Positions 34,604 through 43,138 of a stretch of 64,000 nt of DNA are shown here, piece after piece. Within the stretch, counting starts at the first letter, position 1. The number at the start of each line of letters is the position of its first letter. Both the position numbers and the translations under genes were made by a program. Source of the DNA: Ga0077555 sp964500805 (GTDB lineage: Bacteria > Pseudomonadota > Alphaproteobacteria > Rhizobiales > Hyphomicrobiaceae); assembly GCA_964500805.1 (NCBI GenBank), contig CAZCQH010000017.1, positions 38,089-102,088 of the forward strand, given 5' to 3'. Below the pieces are notes generated by a model. That model was not told the DNA's origin. It saw only the letters and a program-made list of their open reading frames with translations, and did not search any database.

Positions 34604-34623
34604 ACGGGCTGAAGGCAGCCACG

Positions 34624-35406
34624 ATGACCAACACGCGTAAAGTCGTTGTCGAGCGCAGTGGCCCCGTTTTCACGGTCATCTTGAACCGTCCGGAAGTCCG
34701 CAATGCCGTCGACAACGAAACAGCGGATGGTCTTGCGAGCGCTTTTCGAGAGTTCGAAGCCGATGAGGCTGCGAAAGTTGCCGTGCTATGGGGGGCAGGG
34801 GGTGCATTCTGTGCTGGCGCAGATCTGAAAGCGGTCGCTTCAGGCGAGCGGCTGCAGCGCTACAATCTCGACGGCGACGGTCCGATGGGCCCGTCGCGCA
34901 TGGTGCTCCAGAAGCCTGTCATCGCGGCCGTTGCGGGACATGCTGTTGCCGGTGGTCTTGAGCTCGCCATTTGGTGCGATTTGCGTGTCGTCGAGGAGGA
35001 CGCCACCTTTGGTGTCTACTGCCGGCGGTGGGGTGTGCCATTGATCGACGGTGGCACGGTGCGCTTACCGCGACTGATTGGGCAGTCGCGCGCGCTCGAC
35101 ATGATCTTGACCGGGCGCGCAGTCGGCGCCGAGGAAGCGTTACAGTTTGGGCTCGCCAATCGCGTGGTTCCCAAAGGCAAGTCGCGGGAGGCGGCAGAGG
35201 CACTGGCGCTCGAGCTGTCGCGATTTCCGGAACAATGCATGCGGCTCGACCGAGCTTCAGTCTATCAGCAATGGGACAAGCCGTTCGCTGATGCGCTCGT
35301 GGCGGAGTTTGCAGCGAGTGTCGGCGCGGTAAAGGCAGAGGGGCAGGCCGGTGCGCAGCGTTTCGCGAGCGGCAGGGGTCGTGGTGGCGCCTTTGACGAT
35401 ATATGA
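34624..35406 (+). CDS. Enoyl-CoA hydratase/isomerase (crotonase) family protein
   Basis: 260 residues. Opening NRPEVRNAVDNETADGL, oxyanion-hole segments GGAFCAGADLKAV and AVAGHAVAGGLELAIWCDLR are typical. The first catalytic Glu position of hydratases (before YCRRWGVP) is not clearly the classic E-x-G pair, so a hydrolase or isomerase activity is also possible. It lies between a dioxygenase and an epoxide-hydrolase-like gene on the same strand. Confidence 0.88.
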   Translation: MTNTRKVVVERSGPVFTVILNRPEVRNAVDNETADGLASAFREFEADEAAKVAVLWGAGGAFCAGADLKAVASGERLQRYNLDGDGPMGPSRMVLQKPVIAAVAGHAVAGGLELAIWCDLRVVEEDATFGVYCRRWGVPLIDGGTVRLPRLIGQSRALDMILTGRAVGAEEALQFGLANRVVPKGKSREAAEALALELSRFPEQCMRLDRASVYQQWDKPFADALVAEFAASVGAVKAEGQAGAQRFASGRGRGGAFDDI

Positions 35407-35460
35407 CGTTCATGCTCTTCCAACAGTTCTCCAACGAAGTCCGAAACGTTTGCAACCGAG

Positions 35461-36342
35461 ATGCCGATGCCACGGAAATTGAATGTGACCCATCACTATG
35501 CCGAGCTCGGCGACGTGATCCTGCACTACGTGATGGCCGGCAACGGTCCACCTGTGGTGCTACTGCACGGATGGCCCCAGACGTGGTACGAATGGCGCGA
35601 TGTCATTCCGGTACTGGCTGAGAGGTACACGGTCGTTGCGCCTGACCTGAGGGGCTTGGGCGATTCGTCTCGACCGCTTGCAGGATATGATAAGCGAACA
35701 GTTTCGAACGACATCTGGCAGCTTACTCAAAAGCTCGGGTATCAATCGTTCCATCTGGTCGGCCACGACTGGGGCGGTCCGACGGCCTACGCGCTGGCGG
35801 CCACGCATCCTGAAGCCGTCAACAAGCTCGTCATTATCGACGTGGTCATTCCAGGTGATGGCGGTGACTTCAGTCAGGGCGGGCGACGCTGGCATCACCA
35901 GTTCCATATGACGCCGGATTTGCCCGAGGCGCTGGTCCAAGGCCGCGAGCGCGTCTATTTGCAGTGGTTTTACCAGACGTTTGCTTATCGGCCGAACGCC
36001 ATCGACGAGCAGGCGCTTGACGAGTTTACCCGCACTTATAGTCAGCCGGGAGCGTTACGTGCCGGCTTTAGTTTTTACCGGGCATTGCCGCAGGACGCGA
36101 AGGACAACGCGGCTCAGCTTGCCACAGGTTTTCGCCTTCCGATGCCTGTGCTCGCCATTGGCGGCGGCGTGAGCTATCCGCATGGGCGCGGCCGGGGTGG
36201 CGATGTCGAAGCCAGTTTGAAGCGCGTTGCCAGCAATGTCCGCGGCGCAGTGATTCCCGAGTGCGGTCATTTCGTTCCGGAGGAGCAGCCCGGGATCTTG
36301 AACCGGCTGCTTATCGAGTTTCTGGATGAGCCGGTGTCATAA
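35461..36342 (+). CDS. Alpha/beta hydrolase of the epoxide hydrolase / haloacetate dehalogenase type
   Basis: 293 residues. HGWPQTWYEWRDVIP is the oxyanion HGxP segment, the nucleophile elbow GHDWGG carries an Asp rather than Ser, and the catalytic His is in IPECGHFVPEEQPG. The Asp nucleophile forms a covalent ester intermediate in epoxide hydrolases and haloalkane or haloacetate dehalogenases. There are two nearby start codons, ATG 35461 and 35467. It begins 54 bp after the crotonase gene on the same strand. Confidence 0.85.
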   Translation: MPMPRKLNVTHHYAELGDVILHYVMAGNGPPVVLLHGWPQTWYEWRDVIPVLAERYTVVAPDLRGLGDSSRPLAGYDKRTVSNDIWQLTQKLGYQSFHLVGHDWGGPTAYALAATHPEAVNKLVIIDVVIPGDGGDFSQGGRRWHHQFHMTPDLPEALVQGRERVYLQWFYQTFAYRPNAIDEQALDEFTRTYSQPGALRAGFSFYRALPQDAKDNAAQLATGFRLPMPVLAIGGGVSYPHGRGRGGDVEASLKRVASNVRGAVIPECGHFVPEEQPGILNRLLIEFLDEPVS

Positions 36343-36438
36343 TGTGCCCTAGCGGGAATGGGCATGAGTGCTCATATTCTGCTAAAGTGTGCCGCATCGG
36401 CGGAGGCATTGGGTGCTAGAAGCGCGTCAGAGTAAGAA

Positions 36439-37680
36439 ATGAGAACTGATGTTGTCGTCCTCGGCGCGGGCATGGTCGGTGTGTCGACAGCCGTGCATCT
36501 CTTGAAACGTGGCCGGTCGGTGGTTCTGGTTGATCGCCGCGGTCCTGCGGAGGAGACCTCTTACGGCAACGGTGGCCTCATTCAGCGCGAAGCTGTCATG
36601 CCCTACATGTTTCCGCGCGAGTGGGCCACAATACTGCGCTACGCGCGAAATAACTCCATCGATGCCTATTACCATCTGACTGCGCTGCCGCGCATCGCCC
36701 CATGGATGTTCCGCTATTGGATGGCCTCGACCTCCGATGGTCGCGAGCGCAGCGCCCAAGCCATGCTGCCGATAATCGAGCGATGTCTCACCGAGCACGA
36801 AGTGCTCATGAAGGAAGCGGGCGTCCTCGGCATGTTGAGACGCACGGGCTACCTGCGTCTTTATCGATCGAATGAGAAATTGGACAAGGCGTTGACCGAG
36901 GACGAGACGGATCGTCGCCGATTCGGAATTCCATTCACAACTCATGACAAAGCCAGTCTTGCAGCGCTCGAACCGCATTTGAAGGATGTTTTTGTCGGCG
37001 CTATACACCTCACAGAGCCCGGCTCCATCGGCGATCCCGGAGCGTTGGGCAAGGCATATGCGGACCTCTTTACGAGAAGCGGCGGGACGTTCATTGAAGG
37101 CGAGGCGAAATCGCTCGAGTGTGGCGGAGTGGGGTGGCGCGTCGCCACCCGCACGGGATGGCTCGAGGCTCGTGAGGCGGTGGTTGCACTCGGGCCATGG
37201 TCTGATGACGTGACCAAAGCGCAGGGATTGAGAGTTCCGCTCGGATGGAAGCGCGGCTATCACATGCATTATCGCCCGGCAGGTAACGCCGTGCTCTCGC
37301 GACCGGTCATTGACACTGAATACGGGTTTGCGTTGGTTCCGGCCGCACGCGGCATCCGCTTGACGACGGGCGCGGAGTTCGCGGCGCGCGACGCACCGAA
37401 GACGCCGGTGCAACTTGCGCGCGCCGAGCCGCGCGCGCGTGAAATGTTTCCGCTCGAAGCGAGAGTGGAGGACGAGCCCTGGCTCGGTCGGCGACCGTGT
37501 CTGCCGGACATGGTGCCCGTGATTGGGCCGGCGCCAGGACGCCCAGGGCTATGGCTCAATTTCGGCCATCAGCACCTGGGTTTCACGCTCGGCCCGGTTA
37601 CAGGTCGGCTGCTCGCGGAGATGATGACGGGCGAGGCGCCGTTCACTGATCCGCGGCCTTATCGGCCGGACAGATTCTGA
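36439..37680 (+). CDS. FAD-dependent oxidoreductase, D-amino-acid dehydrogenase (DadA)-like
   Basis: 413 residues of the DAO family. FAD-binding Rossmann motif VVVLGAGMVGVSTAVHLL, second Gly box YGNGGLIQ, and C-terminal PVIGPAPGRPGLWLNFGHQH followed by GFTLGPVTGRLLAEMM are all present, as in DadA-type dehydrogenases. Members oxidise amino acids or amines; the substrate is not evident. The gene closes the + strand run from 33746 and ends with a small hairpin before a convergent short gene. Confidence 0.88.
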   Translation: MRTDVVVLGAGMVGVSTAVHLLKRGRSVVLVDRRGPAEETSYGNGGLIQREAVMPYMFPREWATILRYARNNSIDAYYHLTALPRIAPWMFRYWMASTSDGRERSAQAMLPIIERCLTEHEVLMKEAGVLGMLRRTGYLRLYRSNEKLDKALTEDETDRRRFGIPFTTHDKASLAALEPHLKDVFVGAIHLTEPGSIGDPGALGKAYADLFTRSGGTFIEGEAKSLECGGVGWRVATRTGWLEAREAVVALGPWSDDVTKAQGLRVPLGWKRGYHMHYRPAGNAVLSRPVIDTEYGFALVPAARGIRLTTGAEFAARDAPKTPVQLARAEPRAREMFPLEARVEDEPWLGRRPCLPDMVPVIGPAPGRPGLWLNFGHQHLGFTLGPVTGRLLAEMMTGEAPFTDPRPYRPDRF

Positions 37681-37686
37681 ACGGAC

Positions 37687-37706
37687 ACCTGCGCCCCGCA
37701 GGTTTG
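37687..37706 (+). terminator. Short hairpin after the FAD oxidoreductase gene
   Basis: ACCTGC (37687-37692) pairs with GCAGGT (37698-37703) around a 5-nt loop and is followed by TTT overlap. It is short, so it may be a weak terminator. Confidence 0.35.
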
Positions 37707-37707
37707 G

Positions 37708-37896
37708 TCACCCTCGCTCGATCTCGCGCTTGATTATCGGCCGGCTCGCTGGTTCGTCGCAGCGCGATTGCGATCCATTCCACAAGCCACCAGCTTCACG
37801 GCACTGGACGATCTGGCGCTCGCGCGACCACTGCCAGAACAGCAGTGTTCCGAGCAGAACCAGGATCAGGGCCGCTGCGACACCGCGTTGGGTCAT
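37708..37896 (-). CDS. Small single-span membrane protein with two conserved-looking cysteines
   Basis: 62 residues. One helix (VAAALILVLLGTLLFWQW) is followed by a CREAGGLWNGSQSRC segment, whose Cys-x3-GG-x-W-x5-Cys spacing looks structured, perhaps a periplasmic disulfide. GAGAAG precedes ATG 37896. It lies alone between the FAD oxidoreductase and the P1 peptidase. The function is unknown. Confidence 0.6.
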   Translation of the reverse strand: MTQRGVAAALILVLLGTLLFWQWSRERQIVQCREAGGLWNGSQSRCDEPASRPIIKREIERG

Positions 37897-37970
37897 TTGC
37901 TTCTCGGTGCAGTTGCTGTCAGCGTATGACCATTTCGTCTAAGCAGTTACGGGCAAGTAGCGGGCAGTCT

Positions 37971-38972
37971 TCATCCGCCGAACTTGTCGCGCCAAGCTGG
38001 TAATGCATCAGGAAACGGCAATGCTGTTGCTGCGTAAACGCCACGCGCGATAGCACGCGCCATGCAGTCGCCAGCGATCAAGCCGAGCTCGGTCAATCCG
38101 AAAGCGCCGTCGGAAAGCGGCTTGCGTTGCGTTGCCACGGCAAAGACGGTGTCGCCGTCCATCGGCGCATGGGCGGGCCGAAGTGCGCGAGCAAGGCCGT
38201 CGTCGGCCATGGTGGCGAGGCGCTTGGCTTCCGTTTTGGTCAACGTCGCATCCGTTACCACTAAACCGATGGTGGTCGATGGTGGCCCCCCACCTTTGGT
38301 CCGCAATGCGAGATCGGAGATCGCGATTGATGCGGGCATCCCGAGCCCTCCGAATTCCTTGTCAACTTCGACCGGGGCTGCCCAGAAGTGGGGTTTTGTG
38401 CCGATGGTCGCGGTTCCGATCGCGTTGACGACGGCAATGGCTCCGACAGTGATCCCCGACTTGGTGGTTGCGCTAGCCGACCCTAGTCCGCCTTTGAGCG
38501 TGGCTGTCGTCGCACCAAATCCGCCACCAGCTGTGCCGAGGTCGAAAGCGCCTTCTGCAGCGCGCGCGGCGGCCTCGAAGCCCAAGTCCCAGTACGGAGG
38601 GCGTCGGTCCCAAGTTTTATCACCGCCGTTCAGGAGGTCGAATATGATCGCTTGCACGACGATCGGAACAATTGCCCTCCCAACCTCGAGGCCGGTCCCC
38701 ATACTCCTGAGCAAGCCCATGACGCCACCGGCAGCATCGAGGCCATAAGCGGAGCCCCCGGATAATACGATCGCGTCCACGCCTGGCACCGTCATTTCTG
38801 GTTCAAGGAGTGCGATGTCGCGGCTCCCCGGAGCACCGCCGCGCACAACCACGGATGCCACGTTCGGCTGATCGATGAGGATCGCGGTGACGCCCGAGGC
38901 GAGGGCCGCGTCGTGCGCGTTGCCGACGCGAACGCCAGCGACGTCCGTCACAAGATTGTGTCTTGAATGCAT
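37971..38972 (-). CDS. P1-family (DmpA/L-aminopeptidase-like) Ntn-hydrolase
   Basis: 333 residues from ATG 38972. The N-terminal NLVTDVAGVRVGNAHDAALA and VVVRGGAPGSRDIALLEPEM are family hallmarks. The autoprocessing site of DmpA (Gly-Ser) lies near the stretch STTIGLVVTDATLTK, where cleavage would expose the catalytic Thr or Ser. Members are aminopeptidases, amidases or beta-peptidases. The longer frame begins with a TTG at 39014 and is less likely. It fits the amide/amino-acid theme of the surrounding catabolic genes. Confidence 0.85.
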   Translation of the reverse strand: MHSRHNLVTDVAGVRVGNAHDAALASGVTAILIDQPNVASVVVRGGAPGSRDIALLEPEMTVPGVDAIVLSGGSAYGLDAAGGVMGLLRSMGTGLEVGRAIVPIVVQAIIFDLLNGGDKTWDRRPPYWDLGFEAAARAAEGAFDLGTAGGGFGATTATLKGGLGSASATTKSGITVGAIAVVNAIGTATIGTKPHFWAAPVEVDKEFGGLGMPASIAISDLALRTKGGGPPSTTIGLVVTDATLTKTEAKRLATMADDGLARALRPAHAPMDGDTVFAVATQRKPLSDGAFGLTELGLIAGDCMARAIARGVYAATALPFPDALPAWRDKFGG

Positions 38973-39161
38973 GTTCGGTTTTCCACAGGGTAGGCACCGC
39001 GGAATGGAAATCAAATGCGGGCTGGTAGACTGCTTGCGCCTTAGGTGACGCGCTCAAGGCCAACATGGCACTTCCTTTTCGCTTTCGCCAATCAAAGCAG
39101 CACCCCGCGCAGACGGGGGAGATCAACAGGACAGCAATGAGGGGTGAAAGGAGTACTGCTC

Positions 39162-39374
39162 ATGCAGAGGGCTATTGCGGGTGGCAATCTCGACAAGACG
39201 ATTGAGGATATTGTTAGTGGCCTCGAGGCCGGTGACGACCCACGGCAAGCGATCGCACAGATAAACCGCCGTATCGTCGACTATCAGCGCGCAGGCGAGG
39301 ACGTTCCCCCGCAGCTTTTGCGGCTGTCTCAACGGCTCTCACATGAATGCGTTGCACAGTCGCAGGGCCGTTAA
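39162..39374 (+). CDS. Small conserved-type hypothetical protein
   Basis: 70 residues, acidic-basic helical sequence (GNLDKTIEDIVSGLEAGDD, then QAIAQINRRIVDYQRAGEDV) with no cysteine or membrane segment. AAGGAG (39148-39153) is eight bases before ATG 39162. Its composition and codon use look genuine and similar short proteins are common in Rhizobiales. The function is unknown. Confidence 0.55.
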   Translation: MQRAIAGGNLDKTIEDIVSGLEAGDDPRQAIAQINRRIVDYQRAGEDVPPQLLRLSQRLSHECVAQSQGR

Positions 39375-39506
39375 GTTGCGCTGCTTCATTGCGGCCGGCG
39401 ATCCTGGTCGCACAGTTCGACAAGCGCACAGTAGCGATGATCGGCAGTCGGGCGCGCCATACGCCCTGCTGCCGCGGCTGCCGCGGCTGTCGGACTGTCC
39501 CAGATC

Positions 39507-40151
39507 ATGACAGCTACACTCGACCATATCGCCATCATCGCGCCCTCCCTCAAAGATGGGCTGATCTGGGTACTTGATTGCCTGGGCGTCGTCGTACCAC
39601 CGATGGGTGGTGCGCATCCGCAGATGGGGACACATAATCTTCTGTTGCGGCTTGGTGAGGAATTCTTCCTTGAAGTCATTGCCGTCGATCCCAATGCGCA
39701 ACGACCGCCGCACGCACGCTGGTTCGGTCTCGACGAGCGCGATACCCTGCACGACCACTGGAACGACGGCCGTCGGTTGCGAGGGATGGTGGCGCGGACC
39801 TCGGAACTCACCGAAACGGTCGGGAAGTCGCCGGATCTGCTCGGGCAACCGATGCGGATTACGCGCGGCGACCGAGAGTGGATGTTTGCGGTTAGAAGCG
39901 ATGGGCGATTGCCATTGGACGGCGCTGTGCCGCATCTCATGGACTGGGGTCTGCAAGGGCCCGCCGGACCCAAGCTGCAAGATTTGGGCTGCCGCCTTCG
40001 CGCGCTGGTGCTCGAAACGCCGGCGCCATCGGCCGTCGAGGCAATTTACGGGCGAATTGGGCTCACAGGCGGTCCGCTGTTGCGCGCCGGACCACGACCG
40101 AAGCTTATCGCAGTCGTCGAGACACCTTCGGGAATTCGGGTTTTGACGTGA
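39507..40151 (+). CDS. Glyoxalase-like / VOC superfamily protein
   Basis: 214 residues. The first module has LDHIAIIAPSLKDGLIW with a metal His, THNLLLRLGEEFFLEVIAVD with a Glu, and the second half repeats the paired beta-alpha pattern. This resembles the Glyoxalase_3 type of large VOC proteins. Such enzymes bind a divalent metal and act on vicinal-oxygen substrates. It lies convergent to a binding-protein gene, 24 bp away. Substrate unknown. Confidence 0.75.
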   Translation: MTATLDHIAIIAPSLKDGLIWVLDCLGVVVPPMGGAHPQMGTHNLLLRLGEEFFLEVIAVDPNAQRPPHARWFGLDERDTLHDHWNDGRRLRGMVARTSELTETVGKSPDLLGQPMRITRGDREWMFAVRSDGRLPLDGAVPHLMDWGLQGPAGPKLQDLGCRLRALVLETPAPSAVEAIYGRIGLTGGPLLRAGPRPKLIAVVETPSGIRVLT

Positions 40152-40175
40152 GCGCGCGACCAAGTGGGCCTTACG

Positions 40176-41252
40176 TCACGGCGGACGAACGAAAGGGCGC
40201 CAGGTTCCGTCCTGCCAGACGTGTGGCACGTAGGATGGAATGATCGCGTCGCCTTTCGGATCGAAGCGCAGCGGACCGATCGCTGTTTCGAAGACTTCGG
40301 TCTGCAACAACTGTCCAATCACTTTCGCATCCGTGTTGTGGCTGCGCTGGGTGGCGGAAGCCCAAGCCTCGACGGCGGCTCGAGAACGCAAAGCGATCGC
40401 TTCGGTTGCGGGGTGAGCCTCCCGCAGCAAAGTAACGATGCGGCCTGGCACGCGATTGGCGAGCGACGCGATCTCGGGTACGGCGAGAATGTCGCTGCCG
40501 ATCAAGGTTGCACTGCTGCCGCTTTCGATCAGCCGGTTGAAAATGATCCCGGCCTCGATCGGCTGCGCGGGAATGACAAGCGCGACAGGCTCCTGCTTCG
40601 CCAAGCGAGCGACGAGTGCGTTGTATTCCTTCTCGCCGTTGGCGTAGGCCTCGCGAAATGCCGGACTGATACCCTGCGCGGCAAGTGCTCGTTCCACAGC
40701 GTCGGCGAGTGAACGGGCCTGAGCACTCTTGTCGTTGACGATTGCGACGCGCTGTCCGCTGAATTGACGTTGAATGAGAGCTGCCGTCTCGACGCCGAAC
40801 CTGTCATCTCGGCCGGCCAAGCGGAAGATCGTCAGGCCAGCGCGCGGTTCGGTCAAGCGCGGTGCACGTGCGCCCGGTGAGACGAAAAGCAGGCCGCGGC
40901 GCGCATAAACGACTGCGGCCGCAGTCGCGGCGGCGGAGCACACATGGCCAACGATCAGGCTGGCGCCTTGCGCGGCTATTTTGCCGGCAACGGTCTCGCC
41001 TCCGCGGCTCGTGCAGTCGTCCTCGTGAATGACAAGGCGAATGCGGCCTGCGAGCGGTCCGGTCTCGAGAGCGTCGACGGCCTCGCGAACGCCGCTTATG
41101 ACACCGGCGTTGCCGGCGCTCGACGGGTTCTGGCTGGAGCCGACGGCGGCGATGATGATGTCGCGTGGTGCTGCAACTGCAAGGGTAGGGTTAAGAACGG
41201 CGGCCAGGACGCCAAGGAAAGCCCAGATGCTGGTCGTGCGCTTGGTTGGCAT
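40176..41252 (-). CDS. Branched-chain amino acid-type ABC substrate-binding protein (Leu/Ile/Val family)
   Basis: 358 residues from ATG 41252 with signal peptide (SIWAFLGVLAAVLNPTLAVAA). The periplasmic fold is shown by AAQGASLIVGHVCSAAATAA, PRLTEPRAGLTIFRLAGRDD and GQRVAIVNDKSAQARSLADA. It is shorter and divergent relative to the LivK-like protein at 41515. An open frame upstream of 41252 overlaps a divergent small gene and is not used. No permease or ATPase is adjacent. Confidence 0.88.
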   Translation of the reverse strand: MPTKRTTSIWAFLGVLAAVLNPTLAVAAPRDIIIAAVGSSQNPSSAGNAGVISGVREAVDALETGPLAGRIRLVIHEDDCTSRGGETVAGKIAAQGASLIVGHVCSAAATAAAVVYARRGLLFVSPGARAPRLTEPRAGLTIFRLAGRDDRFGVETAALIQRQFSGQRVAIVNDKSAQARSLADAVERALAAQGISPAFREAYANGEKEYNALVARLAKQEPVALVIPAQPIEAGIIFNRLIESGSSATLIGSDILAVPEIASLANRVPGRIVTLLREAHPATEAIALRSRAAVEAWASATQRSHNTDAKVIGQLLQTEVFETAIGPLRFDPKGDAIIPSYVPHVWQDGTWRPFVRPP

Positions 41253-41306
41253 CCCGATCGCTCGCTTGGATGGCAAACTGCAGGAAGAAGGCGGGAGTGG
41301 AGAAGC

Positions 41307-41459
41307 ATGGTGCGCCGAGACGGCAAAGCCGAGGGGACTATATGGCGCAAGATCGCGCAAAACATTGGTCGCCTCGATCCTGACGAGATTGAAACGATGC
41401 TGAGCCGGGAGGTGAAGCGGTTGCGATTGCGCGCAAGGTTGCGCGGGATTGGCCAATAA
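41307..41459 (+). CDS. Short basic hypothetical protein
   Basis: 50 residues, Arg/Lys-rich and helical (GTIWRKIAQNIGRLDPDEIE then REVKRLRLRARLRG). GGGAG and GGAG lie just before ATG 41307. It runs divergent from the binding protein gene at 41252 and its stop touches the terminator of the livK-like gene. Length makes it uncertain, but the composition is protein-like. Confidence 0.4.
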   Translation: MVRRDGKAEGTIWRKIAQNIGRLDPDEIETMLSREVKRLRLRARLRGIGQ

Positions 41460-41492
41460 AGAAGCCGGGGGCGTTACCGCCAACCCGGCTTC
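41455..41492 (-). terminator. Rho-independent terminator of the livK-like gene
   Basis: A 9-bp GC-rich stem (41484-41492 with 41461-41469, read on the - strand) is followed by TTTATT in that direction, 22 bases past the stop of the binding-protein gene. Confidence 0.8.
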
Positions 41493-41514
41493 CTGTCTTC
41501 ACGTCCTGGAACCA

Positions 41515-42630
41515 TCACTGGTTCTGGACGGCCTTGATCTTGTCGCCAACTTTCTTCCACGTGTACATCACGTAGTCGGCGCGGGTGACGTCGCCCTTCT
41601 TGTCATAGGCGCGATCGCCGATGACGGTCTTGTAATTGCCGCCCTTGCGGATCTCAGCGGCGACGGTTTTTGCGTCGAGTGACTTAGTGGCGGTGGCGGC
41701 GGCCGCAATGATCTCGAGAGCTGCGTAGCTGTAGAGCGTGTAGGCCTCGGGATCGAAGTTCTTGGCAGCGAACTTCTTGACGACCTCGGCCGCGGTCGGC
41801 GCGTTGCGCGGGTCAGGGAAGTTGGTCATCAAGATGCCTTCGGCAGCGGGGCCCGCGATTGACGCAAGCTCGCTCGAGTCAATGCCATCGCCGCCCATCA
41901 GCGGCGCATTGACGCCCTGGTCCTTGAGCTGGCGGGCAATCAGACCACCTTCGGTGTGCAGGCCTCCCCAGTAGACGAGCTCAGCGCCCGCAGCTTTGAT
42001 TTTTGATACCAGAGCCGCGAAGTCCTTCTCGCCGACGTTGACGCCTTCGTAGAGCGCCTCGGTAATCCCCAGCTTGTTGAGGCCCTTCTTCGTCTCGTCG
42101 GCAAGGCCTTTGCCGTAGGTTGTCTTGTCGTGGACAATGGCAACCTTCTTGCCCTTGAACTTGTCAGCGATGTACTTCGCTGCAACCTCACCTTGCTGGT
42201 CGTCGCGGCCGCAGGTGCGAAAGACATTCCATAGGTTGCGCTCGGTGATCTGAGGATTGGTTGCCGAGGGCGTGATCATCAGCACGCCATTCTCCGCGTA
42301 AACGGTGGAGGCCGGCATGGTGACGCCCGAGTTGAAATGGCCGATCACAAACTTCACACCGTCACCGACCATCTTGTTGGCAACCGCCACGCCTTGCTCT
42401 GGCTTGGAGGCGTCGTCACCAAAGACAAGCTCGACCTTCTGACCGTTGATGCCACCTTTGGCGTTGATATCGGCCGCGGCCATTTCCGCGCCCTGCTTCA
42501 ACTGTGCGCCGAACGTGGCATTGGGACCGGTAATGGGGCCGGCAACGCCTATTTTGAGCTGTGCGCTCGCTGCGCCCGAGAAGGCGAGCGTCGCAACTAG
42601 TGCGATCCCTGAGAGCAGGGTCTTCTTCAT
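41515..42630 (-). CDS. Branched-chain amino acid ABC transporter substrate-binding protein (LivK-like)
   Basis: 371 residues with a clear signal peptide (MKKTLLSGIALVATLAFSGA, cut before AQLKIG). Hallmarks of the Leu/Ile/Val-binding family: GVAGPITGPNATFGAQLKQG, VIGHFNSGVTMPASTVYAEN, TYGKGLADETKKGL and GGDGIDSSELASI. It should deliver an aliphatic amino acid or related amide to a membrane transporter. No liv permease or ATPase gene is nearby, though a DUF6867-like protein that often sits in liv loci lies 148 bp upstream. Confidence 0.92.
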   Translation of the reverse strand: MKKTLLSGIALVATLAFSGAASAQLKIGVAGPITGPNATFGAQLKQGAEMAAADINAKGGINGQKVELVFGDDASKPEQGVAVANKMVGDGVKFVIGHFNSGVTMPASTVYAENGVLMITPSATNPQITERNLWNVFRTCGRDDQQGEVAAKYIADKFKGKKVAIVHDKTTYGKGLADETKKGLNKLGITEALYEGVNVGEKDFAALVSKIKAAGAELVYWGGLHTEGGLIARQLKDQGVNAPLMGGDGIDSSELASIAGPAAEGILMTNFPDPRNAPTAAEVVKKFAAKNFDPEAYTLYSYAALEIIAAAATATKSLDAKTVAAEIRKGGNYKTVIGDRAYDKKGDVTRADYVMYTWKKVGDKIKAVQNQ

Positions 42631-42778
42631 GTTTCGACTCCCTTGTGCGACGCGGGGATGGCCTGGCAGACGCGGAACAGAAGATTAGTGCAGGCCCCGC
42701 GATGGCGAATCCTTCTCGCAAAAACGGGGCAGAGTCACGGCGAATCACGCGTCTCTAACCAACGTCTGGTTGGACACA

Positions 42779-43138
42779 TCAATGGCGATTAGATCTCCAA
42801 CCGTACTGGCGCTCCATCTGATGCCGGCGCATGGTCACGTAACCAGCCGTAGACATCACCAAAAGTATAATAAGATCAACAAAATAGCTTCGGAGTGACA
42901 GCAGCGGCTCGTTGAACACTGCAAAATGCACGAAGCGGACGCCGGCGGCCAGCGGCAGCATGTAGAGGGCAGCTTGCCAGCGAGGCCGCCATGTCTCGGC
43001 AATGGCGCGACCGGACACGAATGCTGCCAAACCACCGAGGATCAGCGTGACGACGATGAAGGCGAGCAGGCCGTTGGGTCCGGAGTGATAGATGGCGGAC
43101 ATGCGAATGCCGTTCCAGTCCTCGTGAGATCGCATCAA
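42779..43138 (-). CDS. Small integral membrane protein, DUF6867-like
   Basis: 119 residues with three predicted helices: LLAFIVVTLILGGLAAFVSG, AALYMLPLAAGVRFVHFAVF and YFVDLIILLVMSTAGYVTM, ending in MERQYGW. The pattern fits a family I recall from Rhizobiales branched-chain amino acid transport loci (DUF6867). The start overlaps the panE stop by four bases; ATG 43102 is an alternative start that gives the same core. Role unknown. Confidence 0.65.
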   Translation of the reverse strand: MMRSHEDWNGIRMSAIYHSGPNGLLAFIVVTLILGGLAAFVSGRAIAETWRPRWQAALYMLPLAAGVRFVHFAVFNEPLLSLRSYFVDLIILLVMSTAGYVTMRRHQMERQYGWRSNRH

